Assembly (NCBI RefSeq): GCF_024171955.1
Contig: NZ_JAMTCS010000011.1
Span: 1-64,000 of the forward strand
Length of the DNA stretch: 64,000 nucleotides
Direction: 5' to 3'
Source of the DNA: Promicromonospora thailandica
GTDB lineage: Bacteria; Actinomycetota; Actinomycetes; Actinomycetales; Cellulomonadaceae
Below, one piece after another: positions 26,289 through 34,643 of this stretch. The position numbers and the translations under genes were made by a program. Below the pieces are notes generated by a model that made no database searches, was not told the DNA's origin, and was given only the letters and a program-made list of their open reading frames with translations. Position 1 is the stretch's first letter. Every line of letters begins with the position of its first letter.

Positions 26289-28475
26289 GTGATCAGTTCC
26301 TGGCAAGGCCGGACGTCGGCGATCTCTGCAGCCGTGGTGTTCTTGGCGACTCTGACTGTCCTTCCTGGCGCGGCCGTCGTCGGTCCCGCGGACGAGACCT
26401 ACGCTTTCACTGCCCGTATCGATATCGGTGACGGGCAGCGTGTCTGTTCGGGAGCGCTGGTCGCGCCGCAGTGGGTCCTGACCGCGGCAAGCTGTTTTGC
26501 TGACCAACCCGCGACCGAGCTCCCGGCGACCGGGCCGCCGGCATTGCCGACAGAGGTCATCGTGGGACGCGCGGACCTGACGACCGCGGCAGGTCAGGTC
26601 CGGGCCGTGATCGAGGTCGTGCCGCACGACGACCGCGACCTGCTGATGGCTAAGCTCGCGACGCCTGTCAAGAACATCGGCCCCGCTACGATCGCAGCGT
26701 CCTCAGCTCCGGCGTCGGAGTCGGTCGTGGTGCCGGGTTACGGGCGGACGGCGGACGAATGGTCCCCTTTGCTTCGGCACGCCGGCCGCTTCACGACGGG
26801 AACGGTCGGTGACAGCGACCTCATGCTCACCGGCGGTGACGGTTCGGCGATCTGTGCCGGCGACGCGGGCGGACCGGTGTTGGCTGATGGTGCTGCGGGC
26901 AGCGAGCTCGTCGGCGTGGTAAGTCGGTCCTGGCAGGGGGGCTGCTTCGGAGCCGACCCGGCTGAGGACCGCACGGACGCGGTCGCCGCACGCGTCGACG
27001 ACATCCGATCCTGGGTGGTGGGCACCGCGAACCGGGATGGCTGGGTCGACTTCGACTGTGACGGGGTACGTGACGTAGCGATCGGTGATCCGGGCGCGAC
27101 AGTCGGCGGGATGGCAGAGGCCGGACACGTTCGCGTCACCTATGGCGGGACAGGTCAGACGGTCACGATCACCCAGAACTCCGACGGGGTGAGTGACGAC
27201 GCGGAGGCCAACGACCGGTTCGGGTACACGCTCGCGACCTTCGAGCGCAACGCGGACGGGTGCACCGACCTTGCGATCGGGACGCCGTACGAGAACGCCG
27301 GCCGAGGAATCGTCCATGTGGTGTACGGGTCGCCGGAAGGCTTGCTGCGTGGCCCTGCGGGTGCGACGTTCCAGCAGGGCACAGGAACCGGCGCCCTTGC
27401 GCAGGCCACCGACGTGTCGGGCGACCAGGTGGGCTGGGCCCTCGCCGCCGGCCGTATGCAGGACGGCACCGCCTACCTTGCGATCGGCGCGCCGGGTAAG
27501 AACGTGGGCACCACGGAGGCGGGGGTCAACGCCGGAGTTGTCTACTACGTGCGAGGGTTCGAGAGCTCGACCGTCATCACCCAGAGTCAGCCGGAGGTGT
27601 TCGGAGCGAGCGAGGCTTACGACGCCTTCGGGTATGCCGTCGCGGCCGACGCGAGGCATCTCGTGATCGGGGCACCCGGGGAGTCCCTTAATTCCGGAGC
27701 ATCGAACACCGGCTTCGTGCACATCGTGAACCATCCGGCCCAGGTAGGGGGCGGCTTCACGGAGGTCGCCGCCTTCGCGCAGGACTCGACCCGCATATCG
27801 GGCGAAGCGCTCGACGACGATCGGTTCGGCGCGGCCGTCGACGTCGTACGGAGCAGCCCGTCCGGTGCCCTGGCGGATGCCGACTCGATCGTGGCGATCG
27901 GTGTACCCGGTAAGGATGTGGGAACTGCGTCGCAAGCTCTGCCGGCCGCTGAAGGCCGGGTGGTCACACTGCGCGTCGGCGCAGCAGGTGACTGGAACCA
28001 GCTGCACGAATACCACCAGGACGTGCCAGGTGTGGACAGCGACGCGGCTCGCAACGAGCGGTTCGGCACGAGCGTGGCCCTGCAAGCACTGTCGGAGCGC
28101 CCAGGCTCGGCTCCGGAGGTCGTCCTGGCCGTGGGTGTGCCCGGGGACGTGGTACCTACCGGCGCCGGCGGTAGTGACCAGGCATCCGGAAGCATCGCCG
28201 TCTTCTCGGCGCAGGATGAGCCGGCCGCCTTCCAACGGAGCGTCTACTTCCCGAGTGCTCTGCTTCCCGGGTCGACCGCGGCGGGCAACACCGGTCTCGG
28301 CAGCGTCGTAGCCGCGACCGACGAGTATCTCTACATCGGTCTGCCCCGCGGGCAGTTCCCTCAGGGGCGGGCCTGGGCGCTGCCCTGGTCGTCCGTCACC
28401 GGCGGCCCTGCGGCGCCGCTGATCACCTATGAGCCGGGCGCTTCCGGCGCCCTGTTCGGCGCGGCGATCCGCTAG
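26289..28475 (+). CDS. Secreted trypsin-fold pseudoprotease with FG-GAP beta-propeller
   Basis: A 728-residue exported protein. A signal peptide covers about residues 1-30. An S1 trypsin-like domain follows at about 38-245, with SGALVAPQWVLTAASCF, the acid in DDRDLLMAKL (D117) and CAGDAGGPVL. The catalytic His is S68 and the catalytic Ser is A193, so two of three triad residues are lost. Residues 255-728 carry six or seven FG-GAP/integrin-alpha-like blades (CDGVRDVAIGDPGA, DRFGYTLATF, LAIGTPYENAGRG and others), expected to form a propeller. It probably binds protein or glycan outside the cell. GTG 26289 fits both the -10 and the signal peptide; 26262 is the alternative. Confidence 0.88.
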   Translation: MISSWQGRTSAISAAVVFLATLTVLPGAAVVGPADETYAFTARIDIGDGQRVCSGALVAPQWVLTAASCFADQPATELPATGPPALPTEVIVGRADLTTAAGQVRAVIEVVPHDDRDLLMAKLATPVKNIGPATIAASSAPASESVVVPGYGRTADEWSPLLRHAGRFTTGTVGDSDLMLTGGDGSAICAGDAGGPVLADGAAGSELVGVVSRSWQGGCFGADPAEDRTDAVAARVDDIRSWVVGTANRDGWVDFDCDGVRDVAIGDPGATVGGMAEAGHVRVTYGGTGQTVTITQNSDGVSDDAEANDRFGYTLATFERNADGCTDLAIGTPYENAGRGIVHVVYGSPEGLLRGPAGATFQQGTGTGALAQATDVSGDQVGWALAAGRMQDGTAYLAIGAPGKNVGTTEAGVNAGVVYYVRGFESSTVITQSQPEVFGASEAYDAFGYAVAADARHLVIGAPGESLNSGASNTGFVHIVNHPAQVGGGFTEVAAFAQDSTRISGEALDDDRFGAAVDVVRSSPSGALADADSIVAIGVPGKDVGTASQALPAAEGRVVTLRVGAAGDWNQLHEYHQDVPGVDSDAARNERFGTSVALQALSERPGSAPEVVLAVGVPGDVVPTGAGGSDQASGSIAVFSAQDEPAAFQRSVYFPSALLPGSTAAGNTGLGSVVAATDEYLYIGLPRGQFPQGRAWALPWSSVTGGPAAPLITYEPGASGALFGAAIR

Positions 28476-28513
28476 CCAGGTCCCGGCCTTCCATTCGTTG
28501 AGAGGACAGCGCA

Positions 28514-31500
28514 ATGTCATCGGAGTCACCGTTCGTCCTGAACCGGCGTCAAGCGCTCACCCTCTTCGCGGGTGTCGCAGCGCTCGGCGCTCTGCCGACC
28601 TGTACGCCTCTGGGCGCCCGCTCAGCGTTCGGCGCCGAAGCCACCGTGCCGGCTGACTCGGGCCTTCCGGACACGGAGCGTGGGCAGGCGGTCTGGGCTT
28701 ACAAGACCGGGGGCAAGGCGGTGCGTGCCGGTGCGGCCACCGCTCTCGCGGGGAGTGCGACTGACATCAGCACTTTCCTCCACGTCACTCTCCCCGCCGC
28801 TCGTGCTGAAGACAATCTGTTCGCGCTGGCGGCAGCGCTCCCGTACGCGGGCCGGGCGACACGAGACGGGATTGTCGATGCTGTCGCGGGCGGTGAGGGC
28901 GCCGTTGACGCGTTTCTTGGAGGCGGGTACGGCGTCGCGGTGCACGAAGACTTGAACGTCGCGGTGGCGACGCTGCTCGGCAAGGGCGGTCCAGCCGTCC
29001 GTCGTGAGGCAACGGCCGCTCTCGACGACGGAAGCTTCGAGGCGTTGCAAACCTTTCTCGAAGGCGGCCAGTTCGTAGCGCAAGAGGAGGACGACCAGGT
29101 TCAGGTCGCTGCTATTCATGCAACAGCATCGCCGCAGGTTCGCGAGTACGCCGAGCGCGCACTGCTGGACGGCTCACCCGAAGCGATCAGACAGTTCTTG
29201 GTATCCGGCCAGTACATCGCTCGAGCTCGTGACGAGGAATCGGCCACAATCGAGCAACTGGTTGCGATCGTCGAGTCCGAGGGGCGACGGGCGGACGTCC
29301 AGACACAACGTGCCGTGACACTTTCCGCGCAGGCTGTGGAAGCAGCCGCGAACGCGAAGGCTGCCGCACAAGAAGCGAAGGTCGAGGCGGAAGCGGCGCA
29401 GGACGACGTTGAGAGGTCTGCCAGGGCCGCTCAGAGCGCCGCGCGAGCGGCGAAGGACGCTGCCTCAGCGGCGTCGACTGCCGTATCGGCGTCCAGAACA
29501 GCGCAGTCTGCGGCTCAGCGAGCAGCCACCGCTTCCCAGGCGGCTGGCTCTGCGGCCGCGTCGGCCGGCCGCGCTGCCGCGACGGCCTATAACGCTTCGA
29601 TCGCTGCATCGAACGACGCGTCCAAGGCATCGGCCGCGCGGTCGGCAGCCGAAGGAGCCCGCGACGCAGCGGCGCGTGCCAGGACCGCGGCTGCGGCGGC
29701 TGACCATGCGGCGACCGCCGCAGGCGAAGCAGGGAGTGCCAGCGCAGCGGCGGCGAGTGCCGCAAACAACGCTGCTGCGGCCGCGGCTGCGTCGGCTGCG
29801 GCGGCGGACGCGGCCGGAGTTGCGCAGGCCGAGGCTGCCGCTGCAAGAAAGGCCGCCGTAGAGGCGGACGACGCCGCAAGGAGGGCCACCCAGGCCGCAG
29901 GCACGGCCCAAGCGCTCGCCGGAAGAGCGGCTGCCGCTGCCCGCGTGGCGCGGGACGCAGCAAACAGTGCTGCCGGCCATGCCGAAAACGCGGCCGACGC
30001 AGCTGACGAGGCAGCGGACCACGCCGGAGAAGCAATTGATTACGCCAATCGCTCTACGGCCGCTGCTCGTTCTGCTCTTCAGGCGGCTAACGCGGCGGCA
30101 GACGCCGTCGGGGAAGCGCGGGCCGTCGAGGCTGCGGCCCGGGACGCGGAAGCCGCCCGACTCGCCGAGGATACCGAGGCGGCGATCGCAGAAGCACGAC
30201 GGCGTGCCCAGTCAGAAGCCGTGCTGGCCGACAGGATCGCTCGATCGCAGACGCAGGAAGCCCTGATGTCTGACGAGATCAAAGACTTGATTGCTGCGGC
30301 TGAGACACATCTGGGAGCCGGAGCGACGGAACATGCGGTCCGTGAAGGTAGGCAGGCGGCCGCCAAACTGTTGGAAGCCACGGGAGGCTGGACCCGTGAC
30401 GCCGCCGAGTTCGCCCTCGCCGGTGGCGATCAAGACGTTGTCAACTGGCTTGAGGTCGACCGACGGCTTGCTCAGCAGCAGGACGAACGAGAGACAATTC
30501 TCTTGGTTGCGCGAGTTGCGACGGCGAACGTCGCCAGGTCTGCCGCCGAAGCCCTCGAGAGCGATGCCACCGACGCAGCGCGGACATTCATCGAACGGGG
30601 TGTTGTCGAAGCAGCGCACGAGGACAACACCGTCAACATCGCGCGGATCCTAGCCAGCGGACCTGGCCCGGCTGTAGAAGCTGCGGCCGTCGCGGCGCTC
30701 GACCTCGGCACTGCGGAGGCGGCGCATGAGTTCTTCAAGGTTGGACTACCTCAAGCCACGCAAGAGGACGACGAGGTGGAGATCGCGCGTCTCCTCGCAA
30801 GTGGTGGACCGTACACGCGCGCAGCTGCGAGGGTCGTTCTCGAGGGCACGAGCAGTATGCGGCGTTCGTTCGTGAGCGATAGGCAGTATGACGTCGCTCA
30901 GCTCGACCACGATTATGCGACGCATGTCAGCGCGATACGCGCTTCCATCGCGGCAGCGGCGCGAACCGCCGCTGAGGCACTCCGCGACGCAGCGCGCGCG
31001 TCGGCGGCCGCAGCGCGCGCAAGAGACGCTGCCGATGAAGCGGCGATATGGGCAGGTCGTGCGGACGGGTACGCCACAGACGCGGAGCGCGCTGCAGGGG
31101 ACGCTCGTGACAATGCGGACGCGGCCGACCACGCCGCACACCAGGCGGCCCAGAGCGCAGTACGTGCACGCGAGGCCGCGGTTGTGGCGCGGTCTGCCCG
31201 TCGGCATGCGAACTACTCCGCCAAGCGCGCGATGGTGTCGGCGCGAGAAGCGGTCACTTTTGGCAGGCAGGCTCAGGCATCCGCTACCAGTGCGCGTGCT
31301 GCAGCAATCGCGGCTGGCCAGGACGCGGCAGTGGCGGCGGATGCAGCCAGCGATGCTCGCCGCATCGCCGTTCAACGTGCGCAAGCAGAACTTGTTGCCC
31401 AGGCGCGCGCGGCAGCCGACACCACGCAACGTCATCAAGCGGACGGAACAAATCCAGCCGACGACGACCCGGACGTCAACGGAGAAGCTGACCTTTACTG

Positions 31501-31927
31501 CCCGTGGATCGATCCGGGAAGCCCGACAGCTAGGAACTGGGCCAGCACTCTCGACGAGATCAGCGCGTGGACCGGGATCATCGCCACCGTAACTGCTATC
31601 GGCGTGCCCGCAGCCACAGCGCTCGGAGGGGTGCCGGGTGCGCTCCTCTTGGCGGCGAACCGAGTCTTGTCAGGGGTCTCCACCATCACTGGCATCGCGA
31701 GCGTTGTCGCCACCGGTTTCGGTTACGGCTGGAGGAGCAGCGAATTCCATGAATCGTTGGGTTCGCAGTTCATAGGCATAGCGCTTGGTGGTATTGGAAG
31801 TGGGTTTACTAAACTGCACAAGAAGATTCTTCCGTCGGGTGACACGGTCGTCGAGGAGACGCTTGGTCGCGTGGCCGGTGAGGGCATCTACAGCGCGACG
31901 AGTTGGGTGATCGGGTTGTTCGATTGA
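28514..31927 (+). CDS. Tat-exported ALF-repeat / alanine-rich coiled-coil protein with hydrophobic C-terminal domain
   Basis: A 1,137-residue protein. The N-terminus LNRRQALTLFAGVAALGAL is a twin-arginine signal. ALF-type short repeats (patterns A-AL-GS---FL--G) fill about 55-255. Ala-rich coiled coil runs from about 265-585, a second ALF block lies at about 590-805, and a second coiled coil at about 810-975. A short linker with ADLYCPWIDPGSPTARNW precedes a hydrophobic domain of about 120 residues ending at 1137 (IIATVTAIGVPAATALGGVP and GIASVVATGFGYG). A GAGAGGA ribosome site precedes the ATG by 7 nt. It follows the pseudoprotease by 38 bp. Similar ALF proteins occur in Streptomyces, with unknown function. 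The rod-plus-tip design resembles polymorphic toxin carriers, an inference. Confidence 0.85.
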   Translation: MSSESPFVLNRRQALTLFAGVAALGALPTCTPLGARSAFGAEATVPADSGLPDTERGQAVWAYKTGGKAVRAGAATALAGSATDISTFLHVTLPAARAEDNLFALAAALPYAGRATRDGIVDAVAGGEGAVDAFLGGGYGVAVHEDLNVAVATLLGKGGPAVRREATAALDDGSFEALQTFLEGGQFVAQEEDDQVQVAAIHATASPQVREYAERALLDGSPEAIRQFLVSGQYIARARDEESATIEQLVAIVESEGRRADVQTQRAVTLSAQAVEAAANAKAAAQEAKVEAEAAQDDVERSARAAQSAARAAKDAASAASTAVSASRTAQSAAQRAATASQAAGSAAASAGRAAATAYNASIAASNDASKASAARSAAEGARDAAARARTAAAAADHAATAAGEAGSASAAAASAANNAAAAAAASAAAADAAGVAQAEAAAARKAAVEADDAARRATQAAGTAQALAGRAAAAARVARDAANSAAGHAENAADAADEAADHAGEAIDYANRSTAAARSALQAANAAADAVGEARAVEAAARDAEAARLAEDTEAAIAEARRRAQSEAVLADRIARSQTQEALMSDEIKDLIAAAETHLGAGATEHAVREGRQAAAKLLEATGGWTRDAAEFALAGGDQDVVNWLEVDRRLAQQQDERETILLVARVATANVARSAAEALESDATDAARTFIERGVVEAAHEDNTVNIARILASGPGPAVEAAAVAALDLGTAEAAHEFFKVGLPQATQEDDEVEIARLLASGGPYTRAAARVVLEGTSSMRRSFVSDRQYDVAQLDHDYATHVSAIRASIAAAARTAAEALRDAARASAAAARARDAADEAAIWAGRADGYATDAERAAGDARDNADAADHAAHQAAQSAVRAREAAVVARSARRHANYSAKRAMVSAREAVTFGRQAQASATSARAAAIAAGQDAAVAADAASDARRIAVQRAQAELVAQARAAADTTQRHQADGTNPADDDPDVNGEADLYCPWIDPGSPTARNWASTLDEISAWTGIIATVTAIGVPAATALGGVPGALLLAANRVLSGVSTITGIASVVATGFGYGWRSSEFHESLGSQFIGIALGGIGSGFTKLHKKILPSGDTVVEETLGRVAGEGIYSATSWVIGLFD

Positions 31928-31935
31928 TCTCAGGA

Positions 31936-32406
31936 ATGCCCTATCGGGAACGTTCGCAGGTCCCGATCCCCAAACACGAATGGGTCGTCATGGATGCTGA
32001 GTGGAATCCCGCGATATCACGATCTACCGTACCGGGGGCATCTGCGCACTCGCTCGCCCGTACGGAGTCATGGGCGCTAGGTATCTGCCTTGCCAGCCTT
32101 GTCGTCGCTGTGCCCCTGTGGGCGTCACGATTGGACTTGTGGTCCTTTCCGTTCTACATCGTCAGTGTTCTAGCCCTGGCCGTCAAGCGAACGGCTGACT
32201 CGATGGAAAGGGCGGCAGTCGCAAGAGAGGCCAAAGCTGGATATACGACTCTCAAGAGCGGGCCGCCGGACGTTGACTATGTCGACTCCAGGACTGGGCG
32301 GCTGGTGCGGTACGCCAACGAGGTCGTTGCGCCTGAAGAGGTCGACGAGCGGTTGCAGGCCGTGCGGCGCACGCGTACAAGCCCGACCGCGGAGCACGGG
32401 GGCTGA
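31936..32406 (+). CDS. Small two-TM protein (immunity or partner candidate)
   Basis: A 156-residue protein I do not recognise. Two adjacent hydrophobic helices lie near residues 45-85 (LGICLASLVVAVPLWA and FPFYIVSVLALAV), separated by a short loop. A charged cytoplasmic tail of about 70 residues follows, containing DYVDSRTGRLVRYANEVVAPEE. It begins 8 bp after the ALF-repeat gene. The start is uncertain: ATG 31936 has AGGA directly upstream, while GTG 31903 would overlap the ALF gene and ATG 31990 would still keep both helices. Tight linkage to a gene with a hydrophobic C-terminal cargo makes an immunity or anchoring role plausible but unproven. Confidence 0.6.
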   Translation: MPYRERSQVPIPKHEWVVMDAEWNPAISRSTVPGASAHSLARTESWALGICLASLVVAVPLWASRLDLWSFPFYIVSVLALAVKRTADSMERAAVAREAKAGYTTLKSGPPDVDYVDSRTGRLVRYANEVVAPEEVDERLQAVRRTRTSPTAEHGG

Positions 32407-32492
32407 ATCGCGGTGTGGACGATATCTAGTGATTTCCACTGTGCGCTCGGGCATTATCGAATCCAGAGGTTGGGATGAGAAAGGAACGGACG

Positions 32493-33008
32493 ATGAAGAT
32501 CGGGACGAATGTGCTTCGTGCAGGGGTTGGTGCTGCGCTGTTAGCCGCGATGGTGGGCGCCGGGGCCGCAGGGGCCGCGTTCTCCGCGGAGGCTTCGCAA
32601 GGTGACCTAGATGCCGATTTGCCGCCGTATGCAGTAGAGGACTTCAATTACCCCGGTGCAGAGCAGATCCTCGTCGAGCGCGGAATCGAGCTCAAGCGGG
32701 GTGACGGACACATCGTGCTCGCCGACTGCAGCGGTTCTAACTTGATTCGTATCTCCGCTCGCGGTCAGTCAAGTTTGACCGTTTGCTTTCGCGCGACTGG
32801 CAACGAAGGCTGGTTGACGCTCGAACTTCCCGGAGCGTTCCTCGTTCGGACGAACGATTACGAGAGCACGCATCTTGAGCTCGCGGCCTCCAGTGGCGAT
32901 ACTCAGTCGTTCGACGTGGGTCCCAACGACATCCAGTCGGTTGGTGAAGCGGACCCTGGTTCGGGTGGACAGCAGTTCGCGTTGCTCGAGATCAGGGTCA
33001 GCCGGTGA
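32493..33008 (+). CDS. Small secreted protein of unknown function
   Basis: A 171-residue exported protein. The signal peptide is clear: MKIGTNVLRAGVGAALLAAM followed by an Ala/Gly core. The mature part has two cysteines (LADCSGSN, TVCFRATG) likely to form a disulfide, and strand-rich text such as GWLTLELPGAFLVRTNDY. ATG 32493 is preceded by AAGGA at 32481-32485; ATG 32475 would add six residues. The stop overlaps the next gene as GTGA, so the secreted protein and the second trypsin-fold protein are translationally coupled and may form a complex. Third-position GC is visibly lower here than in the flanking housekeeping genes. Confidence 0.75.
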   Translation: MKIGTNVLRAGVGAALLAAMVGAGAAGAAFSAEASQGDLDADLPPYAVEDFNYPGAEQILVERGIELKRGDGHIVLADCSGSNLIRISARGQSSLTVCFRATGNEGWLTLELPGAFLVRTNDYESTHLELAASSGDTQSFDVGPNDIQSVGEADPGSGGQQFALLEIRVSR

Positions 33009-34282
33009 TCCGTGCGCACTGGGTGTCGCGCTGGGCGTGGTCCTCGGGCCTGCTGGCGGCCCTCCTCGTGGCCCCACTCGTCACTCCCACCGCGTCGGCA
33101 GTTGGGGCAGCCCCGGACGACACCACCAACGGATTCGTGACTCGTCTGGACGTCGGTTCCGGTCAGCGCGCTTGCAGCGGGGCACTGGTCGCACCACAGT
33201 GGGTGCTGACGGCGGCGAGCTGCTTTGTCGAGGACCCCGCCGAGGGCCTGAACCTGGTCGCTGGGCCGCCCACCCTGTCGACCACCGCGACGATCGGCCG
33301 AGCGGACCTGACCACGAACACTGGACACGTACGCGACGTCGTCGCCCTGGTGCCCCACGGCGAGCGAGACCTCGTTCTGGCTCAGCTCGACGGCGCAGTG
33401 ACGGGGGTGGTCCCGGTGGCCATCGCGGAGAGTTCGCCGACCGCGAGCGAGCAGGTGCAGGTTTCCGGTTTCGGTCGCACCGCCACGGAATGGGCGCCGC
33501 TGCGACGGCATGCCGGCACGTTCACCGTGGACTCCGTGGAGGGCGGCGCCGTCGCGATCACCGGCCTCGACGGTGCGGCTGTCTGTGCCGGAGACACCGG
33601 CGGGCCGGTCCTGCGCGCGACGGCTGGCAGCCCCGAGCTGGTGGCGGTCAGCAGCAGGTCGTGGCAGGGCGGATGCTTTGGTGGTGACCCCGCCGAGACG
33701 CGGACGGGTGCGGTCGCCAGCCGCGTGGACGACGTCAGGGACTGGGCCCAGCTCCAGATCGGGGACTACCTGACGGCCCGGAACGTGGTGCAGGCGGCCG
33801 TCGCTGATCTGCTCGGCCGGCCGGCCACTCCCGACGAGATCGCCGACTGGGCGCCGGTCGTGCTGTCCGAGGGTGGGCGGCCGCTCGCCACCTGGGTCGA
33901 GACGTCGACGGAGTACCGGGAACGACGGATCGTCGATGCCTTCCGGACGACGCTCGACCGCGACCCGAACGAGACCCAGCTCGACCGTCTCGTCGGCGAG
34001 GTCGCGGCTGGGAGAAGTCTCGATCTGATCCGGCCTGCTTTGATCTGGTCGGACGCCTACTACGCGCACGTGGGGGGAACGAACCGGGCGTTCGTCATCG
34101 CTGCCTACGAGGACATAGCTGGCCGCACGCCGCCGGACGCGACCGTCGACACCTTGGTCGGCCGAGTTCAGGCCGAGGGACGCCAAGCCGTCGTCGAGTA
34201 TCTGTGGACGACCCCCCGCCGTGGTGGGCAACCGGGTGAGGGCGACATACCAGCTCTTCATCGGAAGGCAGCCCACCGATGA
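33005..34282 (+). CDS. Secreted trypsin-fold pseudoprotease with DUF4214-like C-terminus (frameshifted near its end)
   Basis: A 425-residue product as read. A signal peptide (residues 1-35) leads to a trypsin-like domain closely matching the first one in this cluster: SGALVAPQWVLTAASCF, ERDLVLAQL (D122) and CAGDTGGPVL. S72 replaces the catalytic His and T198 the catalytic Ser. From about 260 come DUF4214-like helical repeats (RTTLDRDPNETQLDRLV, AYEDIAGRTPP). The frame is lost after EYLWTTP at a run of six C (34212-34217). Removing one C restores a continuous reading frame to 34403. Overlap with the upstream gene implies coupling. It may be a real mutation or a sequencing error. Confidence 0.8.
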   Translation: MIRAHWVSRWAWSSGLLAALLVAPLVTPTASAVGAAPDDTTNGFVTRLDVGSGQRACSGALVAPQWVLTAASCFVEDPAEGLNLVAGPPTLSTTATIGRADLTTNTGHVRDVVALVPHGERDLVLAQLDGAVTGVVPVAIAESSPTASEQVQVSGFGRTATEWAPLRRHAGTFTVDSVEGGAVAITGLDGAAVCAGDTGGPVLRATAGSPELVAVSSRSWQGGCFGGDPAETRTGAVASRVDDVRDWAQLQIGDYLTARNVVQAAVADLLGRPATPDEIADWAPVVLSEGGRPLATWVETSTEYRERRIVDAFRTTLDRDPNETQLDRLVGEVAAGRSLDLIRPALIWSDAYYAHVGGTNRAFVIAAYEDIAGRTPPDATVDTLVGRVQAEGRQAVVEYLWTTPRRGGQPGEGDIPALHRKAAHR

Positions 34283-34403
34283 GTGGGTTGCGCCATGGAC
34301 CGAGCGCATCATCACCGACCCGGGTCGGGGAGAGGTCGTGCTCCGCAGCTATCTCGTCGCTTCCCCTGGGTATGCGCTGGTGGCAGATCGAAGGTTCTCA
34401 TGA
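34218..34403 (+). pseudogene. Displaced C-terminal end of the DUF4214-like pseudoprotease
   Basis: This frame continues the interrupted upstream protein: AVVGNRVRATYQLFIGRQP, then a DUF4214-like helix pair ending in YALVADRRFS before a TGA at 34401-34403. Joined to the upstream gene with one C removed from the 34212-34217 run, it completes the last DUF4214 repeat and gives a product of about 465 residues. Confidence 0.65.
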
Positions 34404-34566
34404 CGACGAAGACGAGCAGGTCACACTGGTGGCCGGGCCCGTGGCGGTCTTGCTGGTGATACCCGAGGTCGCTCTCCTCGTCGCCGGTGGCGGTGGCGTG
34501 ACGTATGTGCCAGGTACCTCCGGACTGCCGGCTCCTGGTGCGGTGTTCTGGACCGCCATCGGCTGA
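34400..34566 (+). pseudogene. Possible frameshifted single-TM mini-protein
   Basis: ATG at 34400 overlaps the stop of the preceding fragment (ATGA). As read it encodes only 19 residues (MTTKTSRSHWWPGPWRSCW). Adding one base at the GGGCCC run (34435-34440) would join it to a hydrophobic helix, GPVAVLLVIPEVALLVAGGG, and an ordinary C-terminus ending at 34566, about 55 residues. A second indel so close to the first suggests base-calling errors or a decaying operon end. A GTG at 34429 could instead start a 45-residue protein. Confidence 0.35.
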
Positions 34567-34643
34567 CGCCCGTCCGGGCAGCCGACCCCCCGCAGATGCC
34601 GGACGCTGCCCGTTGGGGCACAGTGGCACTCGGGGGTACGAAG

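Noticed and set aside
29187-30035. Minus-strand frames of Leu/Arg/Pro-rich text opposite the ALF protein
   Set aside because: They arise from the repetitive GCN alanine codons of the coiled coil and show no start signals.
24398-34643. Integrated prophage or transposon
   Set aside because: No integrase, transposase, attachment-site duplication or phage structural gene is visible, so transfer can be inferred only from composition and content.
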